A program made the translations under genes and the position numbers. This document shows, one piece after another, positions 12,840-25,502 of a stretch of DNA of 64,000 bases. Each line of letters opens with the position of its first letter. The stretch's first letter is position 1. Where the stretch lies: positions 186,001-250,000 of the forward strand of contig NW_026251402.1 in assembly GCF_025118155.1 (NCBI RefSeq), in the 5' to 3' direction. Under the pieces are notes generated by a model. That model saw nothing but the letters and a program-made list of their open reading frames with translations. It searched no databases and had not been told where the DNA came from. The stretch comes from Cokeromyces recurvatus. Taxonomy: Eukaryota; Mucoromycota; Mucoromycetes; Mucorales; Mucoraceae.

Positions 12840-14511
12840 ATGACTATTCAAAATCCCCTGATAAATTATGATGATCAAAAATGGGCTTTGATCCCGTCTG
12901 ATCCAGGTAGTTTAGAAATTACAATTAAGAAAAACAAAAGTTCATCTAAATTTATTTATATCTTGTTTTTTTTCCCCACTTTTTTTTTTCATAGCTATTT
13001 TCAATGATATGATTCAACAGTATGGTGTTAAAGATATTAATGTTGAAGAAATTTGCTCACTTGATTTTGAGGAGTTTAAGAAAGAAGGGTTAATATAACT
13101 TTTTTAACTAATAAAATAATATATATTTATAATAACTTGTTTTTTTTAATATTTCTATAGAAAAGCTGTACATGGCTTAATGTTCATATCAAAATATATT
13201 GAAGAAGAATTACATCCTTATTTTGACCATGTTGATTCTGATGTTGTTGATGTTGTATTCACCGCTCAAGTAATGATCACCTTAACAAAAAAAAAAAAAA
13301 AAAAAGGCCCTTATTTTTCTTTACTATATTAGGTTGTAACAAATGTTTGCGCTACCTTAGCTTTACTCGCTATTTTATTTAATTCTAATATAGAAAAGGG
13401 GGATATTTTAACTAATTTCCTGAAGTTCACTGAAGGATTTTCTCCTATAGTAAGTTTGCTTTGTCTTCTTTTTCCTCCCCACTTTTTTTTTTTTTTTTTG
13501 TTCTAAATTTAATAATTTATTTATTTTTTTGAAATAAACAAACAACAATATTTATAGGATAGAGGCTTATGTTTAGGCAGCAGTAAAGAGATTCGAGAAA
13601 TTCATAATGCCTATGCTTGGTAAGTTATCTATGTTTATATACAGCATATAAATTTTAATATGTTTTTGTATACATACAATTTATTTCCGTTAGCAATGCT
13701 AATCAATTAGCTGAAACTGCCCTACTGGATTCATATGCCGACACATCTAGTAATAGTCAGTTAGAATATGTTGATGCTGAGAATTTTCATTATATTTCCT
13801 ACATTTTCAAGAATGGCTTTCTTTGGGAACTTGATGGTTTGAAGTATTATCCAGTAAAATTAGCTGAATGCACTGAAGAGAATTGGCTCACAGTTTTAAG
13901 GCCAATACTAGAAAAGAAAATGAACTCCTCGTAAGTTCGTTGTTGTGTGCTATTTGTTGACAGTACAATTAACACTTTTCTTTTTTTTTATCAGAAATCA
14001 TAATGATATTCAATTCAGCTTACTGGCTATAACACATGATAGTTACTCTCTTCTGAAAAAGCAAAATGAAGTGTACACTTTCTGTCTTGATATTATTAAC
14101 AAAATTATTGACAGGGATCCGCCTTTCAAAAAGAGTACAGTCTATTATCATAAGAAGCGGTTCTTTGAAAAATTCCCAGATGCAACTATCCCGCTCTATG
14201 ATCATATAGTTAAGCTTTGGGAAAATGTACGTCGTGGTGATTACGAAGCAGCAGCTCCACAGATGCATATATTACAAGAAAGATTAAATGAATTAGATAG
14301 TAAACTAAAATATAGTCAAGAAGAAAAAGAGATAGCACATGCTGAAGTGACGCGACAAAAGTTTGATTATTTCCCCTTTTTGGCAAGTCTTTTTAAAAAA
14401 GGATATAAATATAAGCTTGTGCAGGCTCAACCTACGAAAAAGGTAGGCAAAAAGAAGACTTCTTTACGAGGTACAAAACGCGCTACAAGGAAGCGAAAAA
14501 TAGTATCCTAA
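12840..14511 (+). CDS. UCH37: Ubiquitin C-terminal hydrolase, UCH37/UCHL5 (Uch2) type
   Basis: Exons 12840-12906, 12995-13088, 13161-13269, 13333-13449, 13558-13619, 13694-13930 and 13995-14511 encode 400 residues (human UCHL5 is about 330). UCH37 trims ubiquitin chains at the proteasome through Rpn13. All catalytic residues of the peptidase C12 family are present with family spacing: oxyanion Gln90, nucleophile Cys96 (VVTNVCATL), His182 (ENFHYISY) and Asp197 (ELDGL). A C-terminal ULD-like helical region ends in a KEKE/basic tail; a ...YFPFLASLFKKGYKYK stretch resembles the Rpn13-binding end. The last approximately 25 residues are strongly basic (KKVGKKK ... RKRK), an extra tail that could bind nucleic acid or act as a nuclear signal (inference). 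Confidence 0.9.
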
Positions 14512-14846
14512 CTCTTTATTACTATTATTATTATTATTTTTTGAGATACATGTAAATATGTAAATAAGAAATACCATTATCAAAAGGTGTATACTATAAT
14601 AAAATGTTAGGATTATTATAATTATTTATTATATACCAATAGATTTATATATATGCATGTACACATACACATATATGTATTATAAATTATTCTATTATAA
14701 TCAAATGTAAAAAAAAAGGTATAAATATAATACATGTAGTAGCTATAAGATAAATGGATAAAAAAAAACCAGCTGTCATATACTAAATAAATAATCAAAA
14801 TAAGATAATAAACGTGTAAATAGGATGAATATAAACAGAATATAGC
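14512..14846. other. Intergenic, between two convergent stop codons
   Basis: This 335-bp AT-rich gap separates the stop of UCH37 and the stop of the cyclase gene. AATAAA-like signals occur on both strands. No coding sequence is seen. Confidence 0.5.
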
Positions 14847-17102
14847 TTATACTGTTAGATCAGCAGGAGCATCACGAGAATATGAATTGGCCGGATCAGG
14901 ATTACAATAGACATGAGATGGTATCTTCAGAACTTCTAAATCAGCTTTAGCTCGTTCAGTCCATTCTATACGATCTGCAGGCATAAAGGCATATTTACCA
15001 AGATTAGCCCAATAGTATGCCTTCAAGAAACGAATCTCTTGAATAAACCGCATCTCTAATACACCATGTTGTAGAACCATAAATCCTTCTACCGTTCTAC
15101 CTGTACTGATATAAGGTAATGCTCTAGCCAAGTATAAACAAGGCTGTGTAAATTCCCAAAATTTAACTTGTTGAAAAGCATGATTGATTCTTGATACTCC
15201 AAGAATAAAACGATCATAATTCTTTGAGTCGCCTGTGGATACCAAATCCACTTGTTCATCTTCAATCATACAATATAAGCCCATTGTGGCAAATATTAAT
15301 CCAAAAATTGGAAAGATATTGGCTATAAACAATAATAAAGTAGATAAGGGGGGGGAGGAGGGGTAAATGTTAATATCTATATATTTATAAATGTATATAT
15401 GTATATATATATATGTATACAAATCACTTACGTGTAACGGTTAGAAGTGGCAATATGGCTACAAGGCTTCGAGTATGTCGTCGAGCATTTTCATAATTTC
15501 TTGTTCTTGCATAATAACAAAGTAATGTTCCATGAATAGCAATTCGATTGTATTCAGCCGATTTTTTTAAATGAGTCTCTAATAATGCCACAAAGGGCTC
15601 ACATTCACGTAATCTATCCATAATAAGGGCATTACCGACATGATAGACGGATAACCAGATTTCAGCTTCAAAATCACAGTTGCTATGCGCTGTATTAGCC
15701 ATTTCCTTTAACAGAAACAAATCATCAGGGGAATTATCTAAGGTGCCCTCAAAGATACGCATCGTGATGATCAAGCTAACGGACCGATAAAAGGCCTGAC
15801 AATCAGTGATGATGCCTAATGTTTTAACTACATCGATGGATTGATACAACAACTCTCTTGCATTTTTAAACTTTCCAGCAGCAAAACAGAGGAGAGCGCA
15901 GATGGTTAAGGTATCTGCATCGTTTTTATCATCCATATACCTTAATGCCCTTGTAATATAAAAGATACTCTGTTCTTTTTCATCATTGAGCCAGCTCAGT
16001 AATGAATTTCTAGCCAAGAAAAGGGTATAATGAGGACCTACTTCATTCAGACGTTCACAAGCATTCAGACCCACAAGACAGGTATAAACAAACGAACGCC
16101 CCTTCCCAGTGTAAAAGTAGATGTTAGAGAGTTGGACCATGATCTCAACCACACGTTTTACAATCTCCTTCTTTAAATCTTTCTCACGTTTATGAAGGTT
16201 AGGGAATTTACGATGTCTGTATTGTACTAGACAATTAACCCAATACTTGAAAACAAATTCTGGTTCACTTTGGGGCCAGGGTTCACCCAGACACTCTAAC
16301 GCTTGAAATAAGTAATGTTCACCTTCTTTTAGTTTGGTTCGCATCGCGAAACACATACCAAGCCGACGATAGATATCACTACGATGAAGACGACCAAATT
16401 GTGCAGCTAAGGAGCGATTTTCATCAAGTATCTTTACGATGCGTTCTAAATTTCCTGTGGCCTCTGGTAATAAATATGATTTAATGTTAATATCCGCGAG
16501 TGCCTCTAGGTAATAGAGCTGCTTATCAAGCCAATCTGTTTGAAGGTAATGACGTGTCACTTTTCCTAATAGGTCTGCATAATTTTCTCGTGTCAATTCA
16601 CTTTCGTAATATTTGGCTAGAAGACGATGCAATAAAATGCGAGTCTCATATGAAACCATATCATAGATACATTGTGGAATCGTGATATGTGTAAAGGTAT
16701 ACAAAGGACTGCTACCATTTTCAAGAATACTATCATCTACTTTTTGGATGAAATGGTATACATCATATTTTTCTATGCTTCGTTGTGCCTCTTCACAGTT
16801 GGCATATTTAAATTCTGTATTACTCTCTTTAATAACTGATTGTACTTCTGCAATAGTAAAATATTGATCTAAACAACTCGCAACCATAAGGAATTCTTGA
16901 TAACTTCCTTCTAAACGATCAAACTGCATCTTGATAGTACGTTTATAATCAAAGTTACCTAACAAGTCTTCTAAATCAAACTGATTACTACTAGGGACCA
17001 GCACATTCTCGATTACAGAAACATGATTAAAGTCTTTCAATACAATAGCCATGTTTCTAATATATATAATTATTATCTTTTGATATAAAGAAAAAAAACA
17101 CG

Positions 17103-17133
<31 letters not shown>

Positions 17134-17500
17134 TTACTTGACATAAAGTGGATTGCCAGCTGTACGCTTTTGAATCACTTGAACAATTTCTGGACTTACA
17201 CTTGTTACACCGGCAGTTTGAAATGTTTGTAAAATAATTTCACCTATTTCAGTTGCACCTAAACCATTTAATTCAATGCCTTCGAAAGAACCAGTCTCTT
17301 GAAAATTATTAATAAATGTCACATTATAATCTTTTACTGGACGAGTTGCAAATACAAGTAGAACTTTTTGACAATGTTCATGTATGTGTTGTAATAAACG
17401 AATAGATGCAGAATCAGCCCCTGAATAAAATGATCATAACGTTAATATTTTATATCAATTAATCTATCTATCTATTTATCTATCTATTTATCTATCTATT

Positions 17501-17547
<47 letters not shown>

Positions 17548-20500
17548 ATAGAACTTACATTGTACATCATCAGAAATAAATACAAGACCAACATGTTCTG
17601 AAACATATTTTACCATACGATTAATGGTCCCTGTCAGCAAGATATCTCGACCACGACCATCTAAACGTTGAATATATTTATTATCTTTTAGATCAGCCAA
17701 TGGAGCAAAAATAACTTTAAATAAGGGAAGTAGTTTTTCTTCTTCTCCGCATATACGAAGACAACGCGTAATTAGATCGACTAAATCATTAGCATTTTCC
17801 ATATGCTCTTCATTATCATCTGTGACGGAGGAACCTGAGGTATTTGAAGTTGGTAATGATTGACGAAGGATGTTAAGAGGATGGTTGTTATGATTATCCT
17901 TAGGTGATATCGTTGTAGGCGAATGTGCTAGAGAAGAATGAGAAGAACCAACTGAATTTTCACTATTTGAAAAATAATGTGAAGTAGAATCATTTGTGTA
18001 AGCTCCACTTGATCCAGCTATACAAGAGACCCTTCTTTTCATATTTTGAGGTATCTGACCTGATTCAATAATATCAAAAAGTGCCAACAAAATATTCTTT
18101 ACTAGATAATATTTAGAACTTTTCTCCACTGTCATCATAAGAAGTATATGTATATATTTATATAAAAAAAAAAGATTACTAATTTGATTCATTGTATATT
18201 TATATATTGTTTACCTTCTGTAGAAGATGACCAACAACAGATTGTATTGAAAGAACTAATTTGTCTACTTAGAGTATGACAAAAGAAGCTTTTACCAGCA
18301 CCAGAAGGACCAGAGATGACCAACAAATGATAATTAGGGGATTCCCCCCATTCCTCCACAAAATCAGTAGCAAGTCTCATTTCAGATTTATAGCCAATAA
18401 AATCCGAATTTTTCTCTTGATATTGAGCAGAGATACGTTTTGTTTTGGCAGGTGCAAATTGAAGGATGCTGTAAATATGTATCGGCTTTACTTTACCTTT
18501 CACAAACTTTTCTCCATAATCTTCAAATTCACATATTCTTCCTATCTGCTGTTTTGTAGCAAAATCACAAATAATATTTTTTTTAGAAAATGGAAATTTA
18601 AGCATTCGTACAGCTAAAACAATTGTATCGCCCGCAATCGCAGGGTCTCTACGATAAGGGTTCCCCTGTGGTAAGACAGCACTAAATATAATACCTGTGG
18701 ATAAAGAGATTGCAAAATCATCCAAGATGGTTAAAAAACTCTCGCGAAGTTCAATTGCTGTTTTTGCTGCAAATACAGCTTCCCTTTCATGAGAAAGAGG
18801 TGGAAGACCAAATACAGCTAATAAGGTTGCACCTTTTTTTTTAAAAAAAAAGAAAAAAAATAAAAGAAAGATTAAATTCATGTGTATAAAAAAGTGAATT
18901 ATTATCTTAAATTACCTTTGTCATCTACTGCAAACTGTTGTAAAATACCTGGTTGTTTTTTTTTAAAAAAAAATGGGGGGGTGAAAGAGAGTTAAGATGA
19001 TATAATAATGTATGTAAAAGTAAAGATAAGAACTTTTACCTTCATATTTTATTATTGTTTGAATAGCTGTATTGACAGCATTTTGGGCGATTTGTAGACC
19101 CTCAGGAGTATCTACAATTAATTTACCTAGACTTATAAACATGATTGTAACTTCTCTGAATTGAGCTGTAAAGTCATCTTCAGGACTATGTTGGAGTCGA
19201 TATAAGGCACTACGGTTAATATGTTTCAAATAATTAGAATTAGGGTCAAAAGATAATTCCAAAAATGAATTGTCTCTAGTACGAGGGATAAGTGGTTCAA
19301 TATTCAGTGTAGCAGCACGATTCATTAATTCTGGTCGATCAGCAAGATAAGATGCATTTGATTTCGATAAAGCCTTTGCATGTGATGGATAGTGACGAGT
19401 GGCCTTCTTTGATGAGGATTCATATGAAGTATTTTTAACAATATAAAACTGATTTCTCTTTTCATAAGTTAAATTCATTGTTTGATTTTGAAACAATTCA
19501 TATGCCTCTGGAGTGATACTCATTTCTCCTGCATTTGCTACCATCAATGCTTCCTCTAATGCCTCTACAGCTGGTCCACAGATAGCATACTCTAATCGAC
19601 CAACATAATCTATATTATAATCAAGAGGTGGGTCATGTATATCAGTACCAATATAAGAAAACCTCCTCTTTCTTTCATTGGGCTCATAGATCGAATTCTT
19701 TACATCACCCAAGATGACATTCGAGATCTTCCCGCAGGACAAGGCGATATGTAACTCTAAATAGATAGCATCTGGTACACGTCGAGCGACTTCACTTGTA
19801 TAACTTGATCTACGAGCAGCAAATGTATGACTATTATTTCTTCCCTTTCCAAATAAAGCTGATATATAATTCCAAAAATGAAAAGAAGTTGAATACTCCT
19901 CTGTATAATTTTGATGTGTATCCAATGCAGAGAACATATGAAAACTTTCTCCTGAACTTGAACCTTCACTCTCTGATGATGAATTCGTACCACTAGCATC
20001 AAATAAGAAGAAATGTTGATTTTTATCTGGTTTTGATCGACGATCTATTTCACCTGTGAGTGAAGATCGATGCTTTGTACGTTCCTCTGCCGTTAAATAG
20101 ACACGATAATGAGATAATCTAGCTAAAAGTTGTAATCCGCATTCTACTGCTCTTCGTACAAGTACATTCTTTTGTCTTGCTTCTTTTTCTTTTGATATCT
20201 CTCCTGATTCAAAGTCATCATTATCGTCAAAATGATTTGGCTGAAAGCTAACGAGGACAGCATCACCTAAAAACTATACATAATATATAAATATATAATT
20301 TAAATATATATTATTATAAAAGAACTTGCTTTAACAACATCTCCTCCAAAATGTTCAATAATTTCAATACACTAAATAAAAAAAATTAAAAAAAAGAAGG
20401 GAAAAGTTATTATAAAATTTATGCAAGTACTTCTCCCATATATGAGCCAATTTCAAGAGCAACAGCTTCAGCACCAGAATCACCTTTCTCGGTAGCTTTT

Positions 20501-20906
20501 GTAGTTAACTATAAAATCAAAAAGAGAAAAAAAAAAAAAAGAAATGAAAATAAATGAAAATTATTAAATACAAATATAATAAATCTTACAGAACTAAAGC
20601 CTATAAAAATAAAATAAAAAAATAAAAAAAAAGAGAAAGAAAAAAAAATATATTTGTATTTTATTAATAGACTGTTTACTGTTGTTGTTATTTGACAAGA
20701 AGCCTCTTACCAACAACATCCACCATAAGTACCACTCCAAATTGTGAATGATTATAAGGGATTTCCAAATGCTCATTGTGAGCATATAATGATCTTACAT
20801 ACTAAAGATTTAATTTAGCGATTAGATTTTAGAAGTTGAAATTAAACGAATCTTCGAAAAAAAATCGATTTTTTACTTTTGGAATGTAAGGTGCAATATT
20901 TAGCAT
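14847..20906 (-). CDS. Soluble (ADCY10-like) class III adenylyl cyclase with AAA/STAND ATPase and helical-repeat C-terminus
   Basis: Twelve exons (20906-20877, 20801-20711, 20600-20590, 20508-20431, 20371-20330, 20273-19040, 18948-18916, 18832-18215, 18128-17559, 17420-17138, 17056-15432, 15322-14847) give 1696 residues; human sAC has 1610. The family makes cAMP from ATP and in animals is activated by bicarbonate and calcium rather than G proteins. Cyclase domain 1 has metal-binding Asp38 (MVDVVGFSSL) and Asp88 (KFLGDAV), and Lys84 keeps the K-x3-D spacing. Cyclase domain 2 spans about 450-640. A STAND/AAA ATPase follows, with Walker A GPSGAGKS at 681-688 and Walker B-like DDVQWAD at 899-905, and then a long TPR-like helical region. 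Oddities are a GC-AG intron, an 11-nt exon, and substitutions at the presumed bicarbonate Arg and transition-state Asn. Activity is inferred. Confidence 0.85.
17104..17132. repeat. CA dinucleotide microsatellite
   Basis: An (AC)n run of about 14 units lies inside a cyclase intron, immediately beside the donor at 17136-17137 (GTAAGTGTGTG on the gene strand). Confidence 0.9.
17459..17547. repeat. ATCT tetranucleotide microsatellite
   Basis: About 88 bp of TATC/ATCT repeats with regular TATT interruptions fill most of the cyclase intron between exons 9 and 10, ending about 10 bases from the donor. Confidence 0.92.
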
Positions 20907-22506
20907 TAATAAGGTACCTCAAATAAATAAGGTCTGTATATATTTAAATATATGTATATAAATATATATATGTCTTTTTTTTTGTCACTGTTTGTAAATA
21001 GATAGCTATTATATAATTATTCGTTGACAATTATAAAATCAAAAAGAACTATAGACAATACAATGATAAATCTCTTGTGTCAGTGAAATGAAATTTTAAT
21101 AATAAAAAGAGAAAGAAAAGAAAGAAAGAAAATGTAAAGAGCAGAAAGAAAATGGTACTCTTAGTTTATAGGCGACGTGCAGTAACGTGTAAAAATGTCT
21201 CACTTTTTTTTTTTTTTGAATATTATATGAATGACGATAAACAGTAGTTTTGTTTCTGAATAGTAATTAAATGACAGATACGATTACATAATTTAAATAA
21301 AGATTATATTAATAAAGAAAAGAAAGTATGATATGAAAAGAAAGATGAATTTCTAGATGTATACAAGGCTTTATATATGCTTACTCGCTGCTGTTTTATT
21401 ATTATTATTAAAAGAAAAAAAAAATCTATATTTTTTAAAAAAAATACACCTTTAAAAATTGAAACAGGAACACTCTTCTGTGAAAAAAATAGATTATTTC
21501 ATTTAAAAGAACGAGACGCACCGGTGTAAATGATGACGAATGTCCGATGCTTTTTTGTAAAATAACAATCTTTCCCGCCAGAAACTATTTTTTCCCGTTT
21601 TATTAATTTTTTTTTTTTTCGTCTACAACAATAATAGGGGTATTATTATTGTTAGTAGTAGTAGTAGTAGTAGTAGTCATAGTAGTAGTTGTTGTCATAG
21701 TAGTAGTTGCCATAGTAATATTATGATAAAAAGAAACAATACATTAAATCTATATGTTTTAAAAAATAAAAGGGGAGGGAGGAAGGAGAGAGAGAGGAAA
21801 AGATAATATTAAATCCACTTGTCTGTATTATACAGAATTATAAATATTCCAAAAATGGTTATTTTCAAATATTATATACAAATAAGCTCTCTTATATACA
21901 TCGTTTATGTATAAAAAAAAGATCGTCGATATTTTCTAAATTTGTTAGACTTTTATTACTACTGTCTTACAAGATCAGTTCTTATTCTCAAATACTTAAA
22001 ACATACTCCTTTGCGGCAAAGCCTGCTCTTTGTTCTTTGCTAATATTGACTATAATAATAAAAAAAGGACTGTTATTTGTCAAAAAAATATGTACATGTA
22101 TAATGATGCAAACATTCTAGATATCATGTTAAAAATAAGCTTCTGTTGGCTCCTTTTAGAAGAGTGTATGCTCTTTGTTAAATATTAGATATTAACCAAG
22201 TTGAAACAAACATTATTATTATTATTTTATCTCAGAAGGTAGTGCTCGTCCTTCTTTAAATAAAAATGAGTATAGTAATAAAAATACTCTTTTTCTTTTT
22301 TCTTTTTTTTTTACGACTAAAGAAATTCTAAACTATAATTGTTAAAATAATAATTTTTATAAACTCGTTTAATTCTAGAATATAAAAAATGACGGAGCTT
22401 ATTAATTCTACAAAAAAAAAAAAGAAAAAATACATGCCTCCCCTCATATTAATACCGCCTGTTGAAAAAAAAAAAATAAAAAAAAATAAAGCTTCATTAT
22501 TATATC
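20907..22506. other. Divergent intergenic region between the cyclase and TMEM70-like genes
   Basis: About 1.6 kb with no supported gene. It contains a (TAG)n-type microsatellite near 21653-21720, homopolymer A/T runs, and a short low-complexity ORF at 22389-22586 that overlaps the TMEM70-like start in another frame. It should contain both promoters. Confidence 0.55.
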
Positions 22507-23325
22507 ATGTTGCTATTGAAATCAAGGCAAATAATACCAAGATTAGGAATCACATGTCAATTGTTAAAATATTCAACTTTACCTAAAAAAGCCTCGGGAC
22601 CATTTACAAGTAATAAATTAATTAGTCAGTCTGTAAATGAATCTTCAGATGAGATTAGAAAGACACTTGTCTATATAGGTATACATTCGTAATAAATAAG
22701 AAATGAGTATGAATTATGTTATATCTTTTATAGCATGGAAAGTATGAATAAGATATGATGATTCATATTTAAATTATTATAGGACCATTTGCAGAAACGA
22801 TGAAAAGATATAAAATGACAGCTTCATTTTTTGGTTTATGTGGTATAATTTCGGTACCTGCTTTATTGAGTTCAGGGCAAGTGCCTGTTTTAAGTGCTGC
22901 TATAGGTAGGATGATTAGAGGGGTGAAATGATATACATATATGTATATAAAGCTTATTGAATTGACATAAAAGGAGAATAGCTGGTATATCAGCAGTTTC
23001 CCCTGCATTATTTGTTCATTTTTATACTAGTGGATATGTTTCTAAACTAATTGTATATGATGATGTAAAAAAGGTCGAAAAGGAACGAAAACAATCTAAA
23101 AATATGAAAGATAAATTTATTGGTATAGAAACCATATCATTTTGGGGTCGTTTTAAAGAAGAGACAATGTGGTTATCCCAGTTACATTATAAACCTACAT
23201 CTAAAGGTTTAGTATGGCAGCAAAAAACAGGTGCTAAACATACATTTACATTAGAAAGAGAAATCATGGATGCAGATCCTTATTTAAAGGCTTTAGCAGA
23301 CCGTGTTCAAAGAAAAGAAGTATGA
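22507..23325 (+). CDS. TMEM70-like mitochondrial inner-membrane protein
   Basis: Exons 22507-22678, 22783-22905 and 22982-23325 give 212 residues. The N-terminus (MLLLKSRQIIPRLG..., Arg/Lys/Ser-rich without acids, then LKYST) looks like a mitochondrial presequence. After a LVYIGPFAETMKRYK segment there are two hydrophobic helices joined by a short loop (about 72-93 and 98-115), then HFYTSGYVSKLI and a soluble C-terminal domain rich in aromatic residues. This arrangement, with the loop-helix ending in H-F-x-x-x-G-Y-V, matches the TMEM70 family, whose animal member helps assemble the ATP-synthase c-ring and complex I. The family call is by pattern memory; no function is proven here. Confidence 0.65.
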
Positions 23326-23522
23326 TATCATATTAAGTAAAATGATTGGTTCCTTGATACCACTATCATTAATAAATAAATCTCCTCCCCCTTATCCTTA
23401 TAAATATATAAAAAAGTATTTCTCTCTTTTTTTTTTAAAGAAAAAAAAACGAACTATTCCTTTTTCTATTTTTCATTTTCTCTTTTTTTTTTATTTTCTA
23501 AAGAAAAAAAAATACTTCATAC

Positions 23523-24338
23523 ATGCCTTTGTCTTTAAGCAGTAGTACATCATCTATGAAAGCAAAAAGTAGTAGGCCTTCTTATATTAATTTATCAAAT
23601 ATACCTAATGATTATATTAACAGCAATAATCATTCATCATCAATTAAAAATGATATTCTATCTCCTCGTACACCACATTTCATTACAAAGCCAAAGCGTT
23701 CCTCCTTTGTAACTGAGCAAGTAGTTCAAGATATTCTTCTTCACCAAGCCGAATCTCCAGCACTACCACGAAGAAAGAGCGTTTCAATGCATACTGTGGA
23801 ACCTTGTTTCATGTCTGATACTACAGCCTCCTATTTCTGCCATGATTCACAACAAAAGAACGAGATTGTTCCGCCAGAGAGGTCTACAACAGTGAAAACA
23901 AATGATAATTTAAAAATACATGATCTGTCAATCACAGAAGATGACCAGGAGAGTAGTAGTAGTAGTAGTAGTATCAATCACATCGTCAGTCCTATTACGA
24001 CTACTGCATTCATAAAGGGTCGTTGTACTACTCAATCATTTTCGAGTACAACTGCCTTGATCTCACCTCATGTGCTACTACCCAGTTTCGATGTCCATAC
24101 CCTTTACAAATTAAAAACGACACGTTCATCCAAAAAATTAGATGATTTTTTTGGTGAATATGCACCACATGATATTTGTATTAAAGAGATTCAAAAGGAA
24201 GGATTAAAGGCCATCTTACAGTCAAAGACACCATTATGTTACTTTTTATATCATTTACTACAAGAATATTGTAGTGAAAATCTTGTATGTATAAATATAT
24301 AAATATAAGAATATAACATATAACTCACAAAGAAAAAA

Positions 24339-24373
<35 letters not shown>

Positions 24374-25103
24374 ATATATATATTACACGTGTTTAGTTTT
24401 TCTTTATCGAATTAGAACAATATGAATCATTCACGTATACATCTACGAGTCAGCAAATGACATCAGCACAACATATCTTTAATACTTATTTAACTAAAAA
24501 CAGTTATTTCGAAGTTAATTTAGATGAAAAAGATCGTAGAAAGATAATTCAGGCGTTAGGTGAAAAGGATGTAAAAAACTGTTTTGATTCTGCAAAGAGG
24601 GCAGTGTATTCACTTTTAGAATCCAGTTATATGCAATTTCAAAATACAGACATATTTCAAGAAATGATTCAAAACTGTGGTATGTGTGTGTGTGTATGTA
24701 TTTAATTATCATTATTTACCACAAGTACATAATAGGTGAATTAACAACTTATTATGACGATAAAGCAAAGGCGGCAGCTGTAAATAAGCTTTTAAACTAT
24801 ATCGAAAGTCAATATGATAAAATATATTTAAATTTGAATAATAATAACACACCAACCAGTACGACTACGCTTCAACATCTAACGAAAAAACGATATGAAT
24901 TATTAAAATCAATGATTCATGAATTCTGTCGAACACTAGTAAAAGTAGAATTTCACTATTATGTTTCCAATAAAACCATCATGAATGGCTCTAAGAGTAC
25001 TCATGATCATGGAAAGGGTTCTTCTTCATCCAGCCTTCATCAAAGAACAAAGCTTCGAAGAATTGTCTTCCCACCTTTTAATAATAATAAGAAATGTAAA
25101 TAA
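23523..25103 (+). CDS. RGS-domain protein (regulator of G-protein signalling)
   Basis: Exons 23523-24284, 24397-24679 and 24736-25103 encode 470 residues. RGS proteins accelerate GTP hydrolysis by heterotrimeric G alpha subunits. The N-terminal 220 residues are low complexity and Ser/Thr-rich with basic patches. The RGS fold runs from about 222 to 360: KLDDFFGEYAPHD, then GLKAILQSKTPLCYFLYHLL, FFFIELEQYESF, and the HIFNTYLTKNS helix followed by CFDSAKRAVYSLLE. The domain is continued after the third exon by an extra C-terminal helical region of about 120 residues ending in a basic, Ser-rich tail; no second recognised domain is seen. The first intron holds a (TC)n microsatellite. Confidence 0.82.
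24342..24371. repeat. TC dinucleotide microsatellite
   Basis: An approximately 30-bp (TC)n run lies in the first RGS-gene intron, about 25 bases before the acceptor. Confidence 0.9.
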
Positions 25104-25184
25104 TAAACATAGACCACTTTGTATGACTCTAATTTATTACAACACTCTATTTTTTTTTTTTTTTTTTTTTGTACAAATTGCTTC

Positions 25185-25469
25185 TTAAGAGGTACAACTT
25201 GATTTAAATAGCTCATTTGTATCATAGATTTCAACAGGATTGGGTGGTGGGAAATAAGGTTGAATTATTGAAGTCTCTGTCCTTCCCTAGTAGTGGAGTC
25301 AAATTAAAAAATAAAATACATTTTACTCCTAAACTTCATTAATTGACTTACAAAACGAAAAGGTGCACTTGCTGATACAGATTTTTCTATTTGATCCAAG
25401 TTTTCAGCTACTTTATTGTATGTGTCTTTTACTGTTTTGACAATTATCTAAAGAAGAAGAAAACAAAAC

Positions 25470-25502
<33 letters not shown>

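Noticed and set aside
21653..21720. Thr/Val-coding trinucleotide repeat as an exon
   Set aside because: It is a TAG/GTA microsatellite with stop codons in the forward frames and no flanking coding sequence.
22389..22586. Lys-rich 65-codon ORF as the start of the TMEM70-like gene
   Set aside because: It is in a different frame, is low complexity, and the 22507 frame gives a good mitochondrial presequence.
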